64,000 nucleotides of DNA from Vulcanimicrobiota bacterium (GTDB lineage: Bacteria; Vulcanimicrobiota; Vulcanimicrobiia; Vulcanimicrobiales; Vulcanimicrobiaceae), in the NCBI GenBank assembly GCA_027306785.1, contig DAHUZB010000013.1:62001-126000 (forward strand). The letters are read 5' to 3'. The notes beneath the pieces are model-generated. The model had not been told where the DNA came from. It made no database searches and was given only the letters and a program-made list of their open reading frames with translations. This document shows positions 1 through 8,454 of this stretch, piece by piece (position 1 is the first letter of the stretch; each line of letters begins with the position of its first letter). The translations under genes and the position numbers were made by a program.

Positions 1-2
1 GT

Positions 3-959
3 ATTTACGAGAATTTGGCCGATACGTTCGGCAACACGCCGCTGGTGAAGATCCCGCGGCTCAACGCCGGGCTCCCCGGCACCGTCCTCGTCAAGATGGA
101 ATCGTTCAACCCGGCGGGCTCGGTGAAGGATCGCATCGGGGTCGCGATGATCGAAGCCGCCGAACGTGACGGCCGCTTGCTTCCGGGCATGACGATCCTC
201 GAGCCGACCAGCGGGAACACCGGCATCGCGCTCGCCTTCGTCGCGGCGGCGAAGGGCTATCGCTGTATTCTCGTGATGCCCGACACGATGACGATCGAAC
301 GGCGCAATCTGCTCAAAGCCTACGGCGCGCAGGTCGTGTTGACGTCGGGTGCCGAGGGCATGAAGGGCGCGATCGCCAAGGCGAACGAGATTCACGCGAG
401 CGCGCCCACGCGCTACTTCGTCCCGCAGCAGTTCGAGAATCCGGCCAACCCGGAGATTCACTACCGCACGACGGGCGAAGAGATTCTGCGCGATACCGAC
501 GGCGCCGTGGATATCTTCGTCGCGATGGTCGGCACCGGCGGTACGATCAGCGGCGTGGGCAAGCTGCTCAAGGAGCGCAAGTCGGGCGTGCGCGTGATCG
601 CGGGCGAACCAGATGCCTCGCCCGTGCTCTCGGGCGGTGCGCCGGGTCCGCATAAGATTCAAGGCACCGGCACCGGCTTCGTGCCGACGGTGCTCGCGAC
701 CGATGTCTACGACGAGGTGATTCGCGTGAGCGATGCCGATGCGATCGCGACGGCGCGGCGCGCGGCGCGCGAAGAGGGGATGCTGATCGGCATCTCGGCG
801 GGGGCGAATCTGTGGGCCGCGCTGCAAGTAGCCGCTCGTCCCGAATCGAAGGGAAAGACGATCGTCACGATCGGCTGCGATACCGGCGAGCGCTACCTGA
901 GCAATCCGGTCTTCGCCGAACAAGAAGCCGTCGTGGTCGAGCCCGCTCTCGTCCCGTAA
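3..959 (+). CDS. cysK: Cysteine synthase (O-acetylserine sulfhydrylase), 5' end probably cut by window edge
   Basis: This pyridoxal-phosphate enzyme makes cysteine from O-acetylserine and sulfide in the cytoplasm. The PLP-lysine motif (PAGSVKDR), the phosphate/substrate loop ([11 protein letters not shown]) and the glycine-rich PLP phosphate loop (GTGGTISG) are all visible. Length is about the family norm of 310 residues. A TTG at 15 could start it, but the frame is open to the left edge. The residues before it ([15 protein letters not shown]) match the usual N-terminus of the family, so the real start is probably just outside the window. It is followed after 16 bp by an asparaginase gene and then metH, suggesting one sulfur/amino-acid operon. 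Confidence 0.93.
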   Translation: MYENLADTFGNTPLVKIPRLNAGLPGTVLVKMESFNPAGSVKDRIGVAMIEAAERDGRLLPGMTILEPTSGNTGIALAFVAAAKGYRCILVMPDTMTIERRNLLKAYGAQVVLTSGAEGMKGAIAKANEIHASAPTRYFVPQQFENPANPEIHYRTTGEEILRDTDGAVDIFVAMVGTGGTISGVGKLLKERKSGVRVIAGEPDASPVLSGGAPGPHKIQGTGTGFVPTVLATDVYDEVIRVSDADAIATARRAAREEGMLIGISAGANLWAALQVAARPESKGKTIVTIGCDTGERYLSNPVFAEQEAVVVEPALVP

Positions 960-975
960 AGCGAAACCAAGCATC

Positions 976-2007
976 TTGCAGCAGCCTTCCGGAGCCCCGA
1001 TCGTCGAGGTCACGCGCGGTGACATCGTCGAATCCGTCCATCACGTCGCCGCGTGCGCCGCAACGCCTCGCGGCGACATCGTGTTCGCCGTCGGCGATGT
1101 CGAAACGCCCGTCTTCCTGCGTTCGACCGCCAAGCCGTTCATCGCCGCAGCCGCGCTCGCGGCGGGCGTGCGCGAAGCCTTCGATCTGAGCATGCACGAG
1201 ATCGCGGTGATGTGCGCCTCGCATTCCGGCGAGCCGTTTCACGTCGAAGCCGTGCGTTCGATCCTACGCAAAATCGGTCTCGATCCGAGCGCGCTGCAGT
1301 GCGGCCCGCATTTGCCCTACAACGAAGGCGCCGCCCATGCGATGCTGCGTGCGGGCGACGAGCCGAGCGCGTTGCACAACAACTGCTCGGGCAAACATGC
1401 GGGCATCCTCGCGCTCTGCACGGTGCTCGGTGCGGACATCGCAACCTATCTCGACGCCGCGAATCCCGCGCAGCAGGCGATCCTCGCTTTCTGCGCGAGG
1501 ATCTCCGACGACGATCCCGCGACCTGGCCGCTCGGCGTCGACGGCTGCGGCATTCCGGTCTACGCGACCGGCCTGCGCAAGGCGGCGATGGCGTTCGCGC
1601 GCTTCGCCTCGCTTACCGAACTCGCGCCGCGCGACGCGATGGCGCTCTTGACGGCGCGCGACGCGATGGTTTCCTACCCCGAGTACGTGGCGGGCACCGG
1701 CGAGTTCGACAGCGTGCTCATGCACGCGGCGGGCGGTGCGATCGCGTGCAAGGCGGGTGCCGAAGGCGTGCACGGCGTGGCGCTGATCCCGCAGGGGCTC
1801 GGCTTTGCAAGCAAGGTCGTCGACGGTACGGGCAGTCGGGCGCGCGCTCCGGTTACGATGGGGGCGCTGCGCGCGCTCGGCGCGCCGGCTGCGGCTGCGA
1901 CCGAGCTCCGGGCATTCGCCGAGCCGGTCGTGTATAATCGGGCTGGGCGAGCGGTCGGGGCGATCCGGCTGAGCGCCGACTTCGCCGTCGAACAAGCGAG
2001 TACATAA
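976..2007 (+). CDS. L-asparaginase II family (Rhizobium etli type)
   Basis: Predicted cytoplasmic asparaginase of the thermolabile R. etli family, unrelated to the E. coli type. It hydrolyses L-asparagine to aspartate and ammonia. The two Ser-Lys/Cys-Lys style motifs are present: RSTAK with Ser50 and Lys53, and NNCSGKH with Cys137 and Lys140. The third conserved motif DGCGIP has Cys191. Each position is shifted by +2 relative to the family residues Ser48, Lys51, Cys135, Lys138 and Cys189, as I recall them from established work. The chosen start is TTG at 976 because it keeps the whole N-terminal strand; no strong ribosome-binding site is visible. The gene lies 16 bp after cysK and 4 bp before metH, so co-transcription is likely. 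Confidence 0.85.
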   Translation: MQQPSGAPIVEVTRGDIVESVHHVAACAATPRGDIVFAVGDVETPVFLRSTAKPFIAAAALAAGVREAFDLSMHEIAVMCASHSGEPFHVEAVRSILRKIGLDPSALQCGPHLPYNEGAAHAMLRAGDEPSALHNNCSGKHAGILALCTVLGADIATYLDAANPAQQAILAFCARISDDDPATWPLGVDGCGIPVYATGLRKAAMAFARFASLTELAPRDAMALLTARDAMVSYPEYVAGTGEFDSVLMHAAGGAIACKAGAEGVHGVALIPQGLGFASKVVDGTGSRARAPVTMGALRALGAPAAAATELRAFAEPVVYNRAGRAVGAIRLSADFAVEQAST

Positions 2008-2011
2008 ACAA

Positions 2012-5000
2012 TTGAACGAGTATCTGCGCCTGCTCTCCGAGCGGGTTTTGGTGTACGACGGCGCCATGGGCACACAGCTCATGGCGCTCGATCTATCTGC
2101 CGCCGATTTCGGCGGCGAACGGTACCTCGGCTGTAACGAAGCGCTCGTGCTCACGCGGCCCGACGCGATCCGCGCGATTCACACCGCCTATCTCGAGGCG
2201 GGTGCCGACGTGGTAGAGACCGATTCGTTTACCGCATCGCGTCTGAAGCTCGACGAGTACGAGCTCGGCGAGAAGACGCACGAGATCAACGTCGCGGCGG
2301 CACGTCTCGCGCGCGAAGCGTGCGATGCGTTCTCCACGCCCGAGCGGCCGCGTTTCGTCGCGGGCTCGATGGGACCGACGGGCATGCTCGTCTCGTCCTC
2401 CGATCCCGCGCTCTCGAAGATTACGTTCGCCGAACTCGCCGACATCTACGGCGAACAGGCGCGCGGGTTGATCGAAGGCGGCGCCGATCTCTTGCTGCTC
2501 GAGACGATGCAGGATCTGCTCGAACTCAAAGCCGCGATCGCGGGGATCGTGCGCGAGTTCGAACGCGGTCTGCGGCGCGTCCCGATCCAGGCGCAACCGA
2601 CGCTCATTACCGAGGGGCGTATGCTGCTCGGCACCGACATTCGCGCGATCGCCGCGACGCTCGACGCGCTGCCGATCGACGTGATCGGCCTCAATTGCTC
2701 CACCGGCCCCGCGCAGATGCGCGATTCGGTGCGCTACCTCGCGGAAAACTCTCGCTGTTTCGTGAGCGTGATCCCGAACGCGGGCCTCCCGCTCATGGGC
2801 CCGAAAGGCGAGACGATCTATCCCGAATCACCCGACGAACTCGCGCGCGAACTCATCGCCTTCGTCACCGAGTTCGGCGTGAACGCGATCGGGGGCTGTT
2901 GCGGCAGCACGCCCGCGCACATTCGCGCCCTGCGCACCGCCGTCGACGCTCTCATCCCGCGCCGAAAACGTGTCACCTCGAGTTCGTCGAAGGGGCGCCC
3001 GCAGGTCGTCGCGAGCGCGATGACCGCCGTCGCGCTCGAACAGGAGCCGCGGCCGCTGCTCGTCGGCGAACGGATCAACAGCCAAGGCTCGCGCAAGATC
3101 AAACGCCTGCTGCTCGAGGAGAACTACGACGAGATCATGCTCGTCGCGCGCGAGCAGGTGGAGGGCGGTGCCCACGTTCTCGACGTGTGCTGCGCGCTCA
3201 CCGAACGCACCGACGAAGACGTGCAGATGCGCGAACTCGTGCGCCGTCTCGCGCAGTCGGTGGAAGCGCCGCTGATGATCGATTCCACCGAGCCGCGCGT
3301 GGTGCAGATCGCGCTCGAAAACTATCCGGGACGCGCGATCGTGAACTCGGTGCATCTCGAAGCGGGACGCGCGAAGATGGACGTGCTGCTACCGCTCGCG
3401 GTCGAACACGGTGCCGCGGTGGTGGCGCTTACGATCGACGAGCAGGGCATGGCGAAGACCGCGCAGCGCAAGCTCGAGGTCGCCGAGCGCATCCACGGCA
3501 TCGTGGTCGGTGAATACGGCCTGCCGCCGGGCGCGCTGATCTTCGACGATCTCACCTTCACGCTCGCGACCGGCGATCCCGAGTTCGCGAACTCGGCGGT
3601 CGAGACGATCGAGGGCATCCGCGCGATCAAACGCGCGCTGCCCGGCGTGCTCACCTCGCTCGGCGTCTCCAACGTCTCGTTCGGGCTCACGCCGCCCGCG
3701 CGCGCGGCGCTCAACTCGGTCTTCCTGCACCACTGCGTCGAGGCGGGCCTCGATGCGGCGCTCGTGCATGCCAAGGAGATCACTCCGTACGCGGAGATCG
3801 CGCCGAACGTACGCGAGCTCTGCGACGATCTCGTCTTCAATCGTCGTCCCGACGCGCTCGCGCGCGTGATCGAGCACTTCGAGGCGAACGCGGGGACGCT
3901 TCGGCAGGCTCAGGGTGACACGGCGGATGCGGACGCGACGCTGCCGATCGCGCAGCAAATTCACAACGCAATTCTCCGGCGGCGTAAGGACGGCATCGAA
4001 GCGAAGATCGATCTTGCGCTCCGCGAGCGCAATCCCGTCGACGTGCTCAACGAGATACTGCTGCCCGCGATGAAAGAGGTGGGCGATAAGTTCGGCGCGG
4101 GAGAACTGATTCTACCCTTCGTGCTACAGTCGGCCGAAGTGATGAAGAAGGCCGTCGCGCACCTGGAGCAGTTCCTCGAACGCAAAGAGGGCGCGACGAA
4201 GGGAACGGTCGTGCTCGCGACCGTCTTCGGCGACGTGCACGACATCGGCAAGAACCTCGTCAACACCATCCTCACCAACAACGGCTACACCGTGCACGAT
4301 CTCGGCAAACAGGTGCCGATGAACGTGATTTTGGAGAAGGCGCAGGAGGTGAAAGCCGACGCGATCGGGCTCTCGGCGCTGCTCGTCTCGACCAGCAAAC
4401 AGATGCCGATCTGCGTGGAGGAACAGGATAAACGCGGTCTGCGCTTTCCCGTGATCATCGGCGGTGCCGCGATCAACCGCGATTTCGGCCGGCGAATCGC
4501 GCTGCTCGATCAAGGCGAACGTTTCTTCGAACCCGGACTCTTCTACGCGAAGGATGCCTTCGAAGGGCTCGAGATCATGGATCGCCTCACGAGCGACCCC
4601 TCCGAGCGCGAACGCTTCATCGAGAAGATGCGCGCGGATGCGCTCGCGCAGCGCGAGCGGCAGCGCTCCGTCGTTGCGCGCGCCGCGAGCGAACCGAGCA
4701 TATCCGCCGTGAAGGCCGAGCACGCCGCGATTCCGCTGCCGCCCTTCCGGGGCGCGACCACGCTCGATACGATCGACGTCGCGGAGCTCTGGCCGTGCTT
4801 CGATCTCAAGAGCCTGTACCGGCTCTCCTGGGGTGCGAGCAACACCAAGGGCGAGGCGTTCGAGGCGCTCATGCGCGATGAGTTCACGCCGCGACTGCAC
4901 CGCTATCAGGCGGAGGCCGAGCGTGGCGGATTGCTCGTTCCGAAGGTTGCGTACGGGTATTTCCCGGCGGCGGGAATCGGCGACGATGTCGTGCTCTACG

Positions 5001-5497
5001 ATCCGCAGGATCGCGCGCGCGAGATCGCGCGCTTCCCCTTTGCGCGTCAAGCGGGCGGCGAACATCTTTGTCTCGCCGATTACCTGCGCGAGCCGCACGA
5101 GGGACTCGCGATCGACGTCGTCGCGCTGCAGGTCGTCACGGTCGGAACCGAGGCGGCCAAACGCACCGAAGCGCTGCAGGCCGCCGGCGACTACAGCGAA
5201 TCGTATTTTCTGCACGGCTTTACCGTGCAGGCTGCCGAGGCGCTGGCCGAGTGGACCCACCGGCGCATTCGCACCGAGCTCGGGCTCGAACCCGAGCGCG
5301 GGAAGCGCTACTCGTGGGGCTACGGTGCTTGTCCGGATCTCTCGCAGCACGAGATCGCTTTCCGCGTCCTCGACGCGCGGGCGCGGATCGGCGTCGAGCT
5401 CACCGAGGCGTTCCAGATCGTTCCGGAGCAATCGACGGCGGCGATCGTGATCCATCACCCGCGCGCGTCATACTTCAACGCGGCCGCCCTGCGCTAA
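2012..5497 (+). CDS. metH: Cobalamin-dependent methionine synthase
   Basis: Transfers a methyl group from methyltetrahydrofolate to homocysteine through cobalamin. All four modules are present in 1161 residues. The homocysteine-binding barrel (about 1-315) has zinc ligands Cys229, Cys296 and Cys297. The pterin-binding barrel spans about 345-610. The cap and B12 domains (about 650-880) include DVHDIGKN at 741-748, where His743 is the lower cobalt ligand. The AdoMet-binding reactivation domain spans about 910-1155. The start is TTG, 4 bp after the asparaginase stop. Two copies of a short dispersed repeat lie in frame in the linkers at residues ~320-329 and ~629-637, outside the catalytic folds. 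The BtuBCDF import genes at 16-22 kb plausibly supply its cofactor. Confidence 0.97.
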   Translation: MNEYLRLLSERVLVYDGAMGTQLMALDLSAADFGGERYLGCNEALVLTRPDAIRAIHTAYLEAGADVVETDSFTASRLKLDEYELGEKTHEINVAAARLAREACDAFSTPERPRFVAGSMGPTGMLVSSSDPALSKITFAELADIYGEQARGLIEGGADLLLLETMQDLLELKAAIAGIVREFERGLRRVPIQAQPTLITEGRMLLGTDIRAIAATLDALPIDVIGLNCSTGPAQMRDSVRYLAENSRCFVSVIPNAGLPLMGPKGETIYPESPDELARELIAFVTEFGVNAIGGCCGSTPAHIRALRTAVDALIPRRKRVTSSSSKGRPQVVASAMTAVALEQEPRPLLVGERINSQGSRKIKRLLLEENYDEIMLVAREQVEGGAHVLDVCCALTERTDEDVQMRELVRRLAQSVEAPLMIDSTEPRVVQIALENYPGRAIVNSVHLEAGRAKMDVLLPLAVEHGAAVVALTIDEQGMAKTAQRKLEVAERIHGIVVGEYGLPPGALIFDDLTFTLATGDPEFANSAVETIEGIRAIKRALPGVLTSLGVSNVSFGLTPPARAALNSVFLHHCVEAGLDAALVHAKEITPYAEIAPNVRELCDDLVFNRRPDALARVIEHFEANAGTLRQAQGDTADADATLPIAQQIHNAILRRRKDGIEAKIDLALRERNPVDVLNEILLPAMKEVGDKFGAGELILPFVLQSAEVMKKAVAHLEQFLERKEGATKGTVVLATVFGDVHDIGKNLVNTILTNNGYTVHDLGKQVPMNVILEKAQEVKADAIGLSALLVSTSKQMPICVEEQDKRGLRFPVIIGGAAINRDFGRRIALLDQGERFFEPGLFYAKDAFEGLEIMDRLTSDPSERERFIEKMRADALAQRERQRSVVARAASEPSISAVKAEHAAIPLPPFRGATTLDTIDVAELWPCFDLKSLYRLSWGASNTKGEAFEALMRDEFTPRLHRYQAEAERGGLLVPKVAYGYFPAAGIGDDVVLYDPQDRAREIARFPFARQAGGEHLCLADYLREPHEGLAIDVVALQVVTVGTEAAKRTEALQAAGDYSESYFLHGFTVQAAEALAEWTHRRIRTELGLEPERGKRYSWGYGACPDLSQHEIAFRVLDARARIGVELTEAFQIVPEQSTAAIVIHHPRASYFNAAALR
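2970..2996 (-). repeat. Dispersed palindromic-type repeat, copy 1 (in metH, inverted)
   Basis: Read on the minus strand this is a variant of the CCTTCGAC..GCTC..GGTGACAC repeat found again at 3898, 30462 and 56528. It is translated within metH as a Ser-rich stretch between the homocysteine and folate domains. About four bases differ from the nuoE copy, so it is an older or diverged copy. Confidence 0.6.
3898..3921 (+). repeat. Dispersed palindromic-type repeat, copy 2 (in metH)
   Basis: A 24-bp copy of the dispersed repeat, in frame in metH, differing at three positions from the copy at the start of nuoE. It encodes LRQAQGDT, exactly the same peptide as the nuoE N-terminus. It falls in the linker between the folate-binding barrel and the cobalamin cap domain. 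Confidence 0.75.
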
Positions 5498-5509
5498 AGG
5501 AGGGATTCG

Positions 5510-5782
5510 ATGTCGCTCCCGCTCGTCTATGTTGCGTGCGTCGCACTCGGCCTGGGACTGCTGCTCTGGCGACGCGGGTGGAAGAACGCGCTCCTCATGG
5601 CGCTCATTGCGTTCGCGATCGATGCGGCGTTCGAGCGAACGGTACGGGGTTTCGCGCAGCTCGCGCTCACGCTGGGGTTGTATGCGCTCCTCTCCGACGT
5701 GATCGGGCGCCTCGGTATCGGCAAGCGCCTCGGCTTCGGCCCTCCGCCGACCATAGAGGAATGGAACCGTCGGCAGAGGTGA
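5510..5782 (+). CDS. Small membrane protein of unknown function
   Basis: A 90-residue protein with two or three hydrophobic segments (about 4-20, 27-42 and 47-66), a basic stretch RRGWK after the first, and a polar C-terminus. I do not recognise a family. A strong Shine-Dalgarno (AGGAGG) ends 6 bases before the ATG and supports a real gene. It follows metH after 12 bp and precedes the TauE/SafE gene after 28 bp, so it probably belongs to the same transcription unit. Confidence 0.6.
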   Translation: MSLPLVYVACVALGLGLLLWRRGWKNALLMALIAFAIDAAFERTVRGFAQLALTLGLYALLSDVIGRLGIGKRLGFGPPPTIEEWNRRQR

Positions 5783-5810
5783 GGCTCGCCGATACCGAAG
5801 CAGGCGGGCT

Positions 5811-6701
5811 ATGAGCGTCCTCACCATCGTCATCGCGGCCCTCGTCGTGGTCGCGCTCGCCTTCGCGGTCATCTGGATACGCGAGATGCGCACGAGCGTC
5901 GGCTTCGCCTGGCCGACACCGGTGCAATTGCTGATCGGCCTCGTGACGGATTTTCTCGACACGCTCGGGATCGGCTCGTTCGCGCCGACGACCTCGCTCT
6001 TCAAGTTCTTCAAACTCGTTCCCGACGAGAAGATCCCGGGCACGCTCAACGTCGGTCACTCGCTCCCGACCGTCGCCGAGGCGCTCATCTACACCACGGT
6101 GATCGGGGTCGATCCGCTGACGATGGTCGCGCTGATCGCCGCGTCGGTCGTCGGGGCGTGGCTCGGCGCCGGGCTCGTCGCTCGCTGGCCGCGGCGCTAC
6201 GTGCAGATCGGCATGGGTGGAGCGCTCGCGGCGGCCGCGGTGCTCTTCGTGATGACGAATCTCAAGCTGTTTCCCGGCGGTGGAACCGCGCTCGGCCTGA
6301 GCGGTACGACGCTCGTGCTCGGCATCGTGATCAACTTCTGCCTCGGCGCCCTCATGACGATCGGCATCGGCCTCTACGCGCCGTGCCTGATCATGATCAG
6401 CCTGCTCGGCATGAATCCGCGCGCGGCGTTCCCGATCATGATGGGATCGTGCGCGTTCCTCATGCCGATCTCGAGCGTGCGCTTCGTCAAGTTCAACGCC
6501 TACGAGCTCAAAGCGGCGCTCGGCCTCACGCTCGGCGGCATTCCCGGCGTGCTGATCGCCGCGTTCATCGTGAAGTCGCTGCCGCTGCAGGCGGTGCGCT
6601 GGCTGGTCGTGCTCGTCGTGGTCTACGCGGCGTTCTCGATGCTGCGCTCGGCGATGCTCGAGCGCGCGAACCGCACGGCGGGATCGCCCGTTACGCCGTA
6701 G
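5811..6701 (+). CDS. TauE/SafE family membrane transporter (sulfite/sulfur-compound exporter family)
   Basis: A 296-residue integral membrane protein with about eight hydrophobic helices. It has the two-half layout of the TauE/SafE (DUF81) family, including the first-repeat motif region LVTDFLDTLGIGSFAPTTS and a matching glycine-rich stretch near 180-200 (GALMTIGIGLYAPC). The family exports sulfite, sulfoacetate or related small anions, but members differ in substrate. Its place downstream of cysK and metH suggests a role in sulfur metabolism; the substrate itself cannot be read from the sequence. The downstream gene starts 5 bases after the stop. Confidence 0.8.
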   Translation: MSVLTIVIAALVVVALAFAVIWIREMRTSVGFAWPTPVQLLIGLVTDFLDTLGIGSFAPTTSLFKFFKLVPDEKIPGTLNVGHSLPTVAEALIYTTVIGVDPLTMVALIAASVVGAWLGAGLVARWPRRYVQIGMGGALAAAAVLFVMTNLKLFPGGGTALGLSGTTLVLGIVINFCLGALMTIGIGLYAPCLIMISLLGMNPRAAFPIMMGSCAFLMPISSVRFVKFNAYELKAALGLTLGGIPGVLIAAFIVKSLPLQAVRWLVVLVVVYAAFSMLRSAMLERANRTAGSPVTP

Positions 6702-6705
6702 CGAC

Positions 6706-7167
6706 ATGCTCTACGGCCTCGCGATGAATCAGACGGGATCCGCGGTCGCAATCATCGCGCAGATGATCACGCCCGCGATTTTCATCCTTGCGTGCGGAAA
6801 CCTCGTGGCGAGCACGGTAACGCGCGTGGCGCGTGTCGTCGACCGCTCGCGCCTGCTGCTCGATGAGTCGCACGCGCACACCGCGCAGTCCGAAGCGCAC
6901 ACCTTCATCGCGGCCGAACTCGATGTCTACAAGCGCCGCGCGGAGCTCCTCGAGGGGGCGCTCACGTATTACTACGCGGCGATCGGTACGTTCGTGCTCG
7001 CGAGCCTCTTCGTTGCGATCAGCGCGCTCGTGAGTGCCGTCCTTTGGATCCCGACCGCGCTTACCGTGATCGGCGCGATCCTCGTGCTTTTGGGTGCGCT
7101 CGGATCCTTGCGCGAAGTTCGTTTAGCCACCGGAACTACGCGCAAACTCATCGACCGCGCCCTGTAA
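6706..7167 (+). CDS. DUF2721 family membrane protein
   Basis: A 153-residue protein matching the DUF2721 pattern. An N-terminal helix begins IAQMITPAIFILACG, followed by a conserved RVARVVDRSRLL segment, an amphipathic region rich in charged residues, and two C-terminal membrane helices (about 90-140). Function is unknown in the family. ATG at 6706 and ATG at 6724 are both possible starts; the second begins just before the conserved part (MNQTGSAVAIIAQM). It appears to end the rightward block that started with cysK, and the next gene converges on it from the minus strand. Confidence 0.7.
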   Translation: MLYGLAMNQTGSAVAIIAQMITPAIFILACGNLVASTVTRVARVVDRSRLLLDESHAHTAQSEAHTFIAAELDVYKRRAELLEGALTYYYAAIGTFVLASLFVAISALVSAVLWIPTALTVIGAILVLLGALGSLREVRLATGTTRKLIDRAL

Positions 7168-7183
7168 AGCGAGGCACGGGGAA

Positions 7184-8446
7184 TCACCGGTAGAGATCGC
7201 GGCGCGTCGCGGGGATCGTGACGCGGCCGTCCGCGTCGGGGCGCGCGAGCAGCGATTGGTGCAGGCCGATCGATCCGCTCTCGAACGAGACGGCGCTCGC
7301 GGCCATATAGAGCCGCCAGGTGCGATACGCGGTACTGCCCGCCTCGGCGATCGCGCTCTCGGCGTTGCGTTCCACGTTCGCGACCCACGCGCGCAACGTC
7401 CGCGCGTAGTGTTCGCGCAGGCTCTCGACGTCGCGCACTTCGAAGCCCGCGCGTTCGGCGATCGCGAGCATGTCGCCGATTGCGGTCAGATCGCCGTCGG
7501 GAAAGACGTAGCGGCGAATGAACGGGTTGCGCGGCGCGGTGCGTCCCGGACTCTGCTCGGTGATGCCGTGATTGAGAAAGAGCCCGCCCGGCCGGAGAGC
7601 GGTAAACGCCGCGCCGAAATACTCGGGCAGCTGCTCGCGTCCGACGTGCTCCACCATGCCGATGCTCGCGATGCGATCGAAGCGGCGCTTTCCGAGATCG
7701 CGGTAGTCGAGCAACTCCACGCTCGCGCGCTCGCGCAGGCCGAGCGCGTCGATGCGGCGGTTCGCTTCGTCGTACTGCGTGCGGCTGAGCGTGATGCCGA
7801 GCGCGCGCGCGCCGCGCCGCGCCGCGGCGATCACGAGGGCGCCCCAGCCGCAGCCGATATCGAGAAACGTCATCCCGGGCTCGAGGCGCAGCTTGCGCAG
7901 CACGTGCTCGAGCTTCGCCTGCTGTGCCTCTTCGAGCGTCGTTACGCCGTCGTCGTAATAGGCGCAACTGTAGACGAGCTCGCGATCCAGGAAGCTGCGG
8001 TAGAACGCGACCGGCTGATCGTAGTGAAACGCGATCGCGGCCCGATCGCGCTCGCGGGAATGCATCGTCCCCTGCAGCGCGGCGCCGTCCGCGTGCGCGC
8101 GGCCGTTGCGCGGTAGGCGCGCGAGCAGTAGCGCGATGCGCGCGCGTTCGATCGGCGAGCGCGCATCGCTTGCGTGGTTGAATGCGGAAATCGCGGCGCA
8201 GAGATCGCCCTCCACGTCGATCGCGCCGGTGAGGAAGGCTTCGCCCGCGTGCAGGTCAACGGGCGGAACGAGCGCGCGGCGCAGCGCGCCCGGATCGTTC
8301 ACGACGAAGGTGAAGTCGCGCTCGGCGGTGATGCTTGGAAGCTCGCTTCCATCCCAGAAGCGGAGGTCGAAATTGCGCCGGAAACGGTCGCCGAAGACGG
8401 TTTCGAGGACGGCCGCGTTCCGCGCCACGGTCGCGGATTCGCTCAT
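7184..8446 (-). CDS. cfa: Cyclopropane-fatty-acyl-phospholipid synthase family SAM methyltransferase
   Basis: Adds a methylene bridge from S-adenosylmethionine to unsaturated acyl chains of membrane phospholipids, or a closely related lipid methylation. The 420-residue protein has the two family parts: an N-terminal lipid-binding region (about 20-110) and a Rossmann methyltransferase whose SAM loop is DIGCGWG at 196-202. The upstream motif FHYDQP (140-145) and VGREQL further on are typical of the family. Length is near the 380-430 norm. The start codon lies 8 bp downstream of the nagA stop, so the two minus-strand genes are probably co-transcribed. Confidence 0.88.
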   Translation of the reverse strand: MSESATVARNAAVLETVFGDRFRRNFDLRFWDGSELPSITAERDFTFVVNDPGALRRALVPPVDLHAGEAFLTGAIDVEGDLCAAISAFNHASDARSPIERARIALLLARLPRNGRAHADGAALQGTMHSRERDRAAIAFHYDQPVAFYRSFLDRELVYSCAYYDDGVTTLEEAQQAKLEHVLRKLRLEPGMTFLDIGCGWGALVIAAARRGARALGITLSRTQYDEANRRIDALGLRERASVELLDYRDLGKRRFDRIASIGMVEHVGREQLPEYFGAAFTALRPGGLFLNHGITEQSPGRTAPRNPFIRRYVFPDGDLTAIGDMLAIAERAGFEVRDVESLREHYARTLRAWVANVERNAESAIAEAGSTAYRTWRLYMAASAVSFESGSIGLHQSLLARPDADGRVTIPATRRDLYR

Positions 8447-8454
8447 ACGACTCG

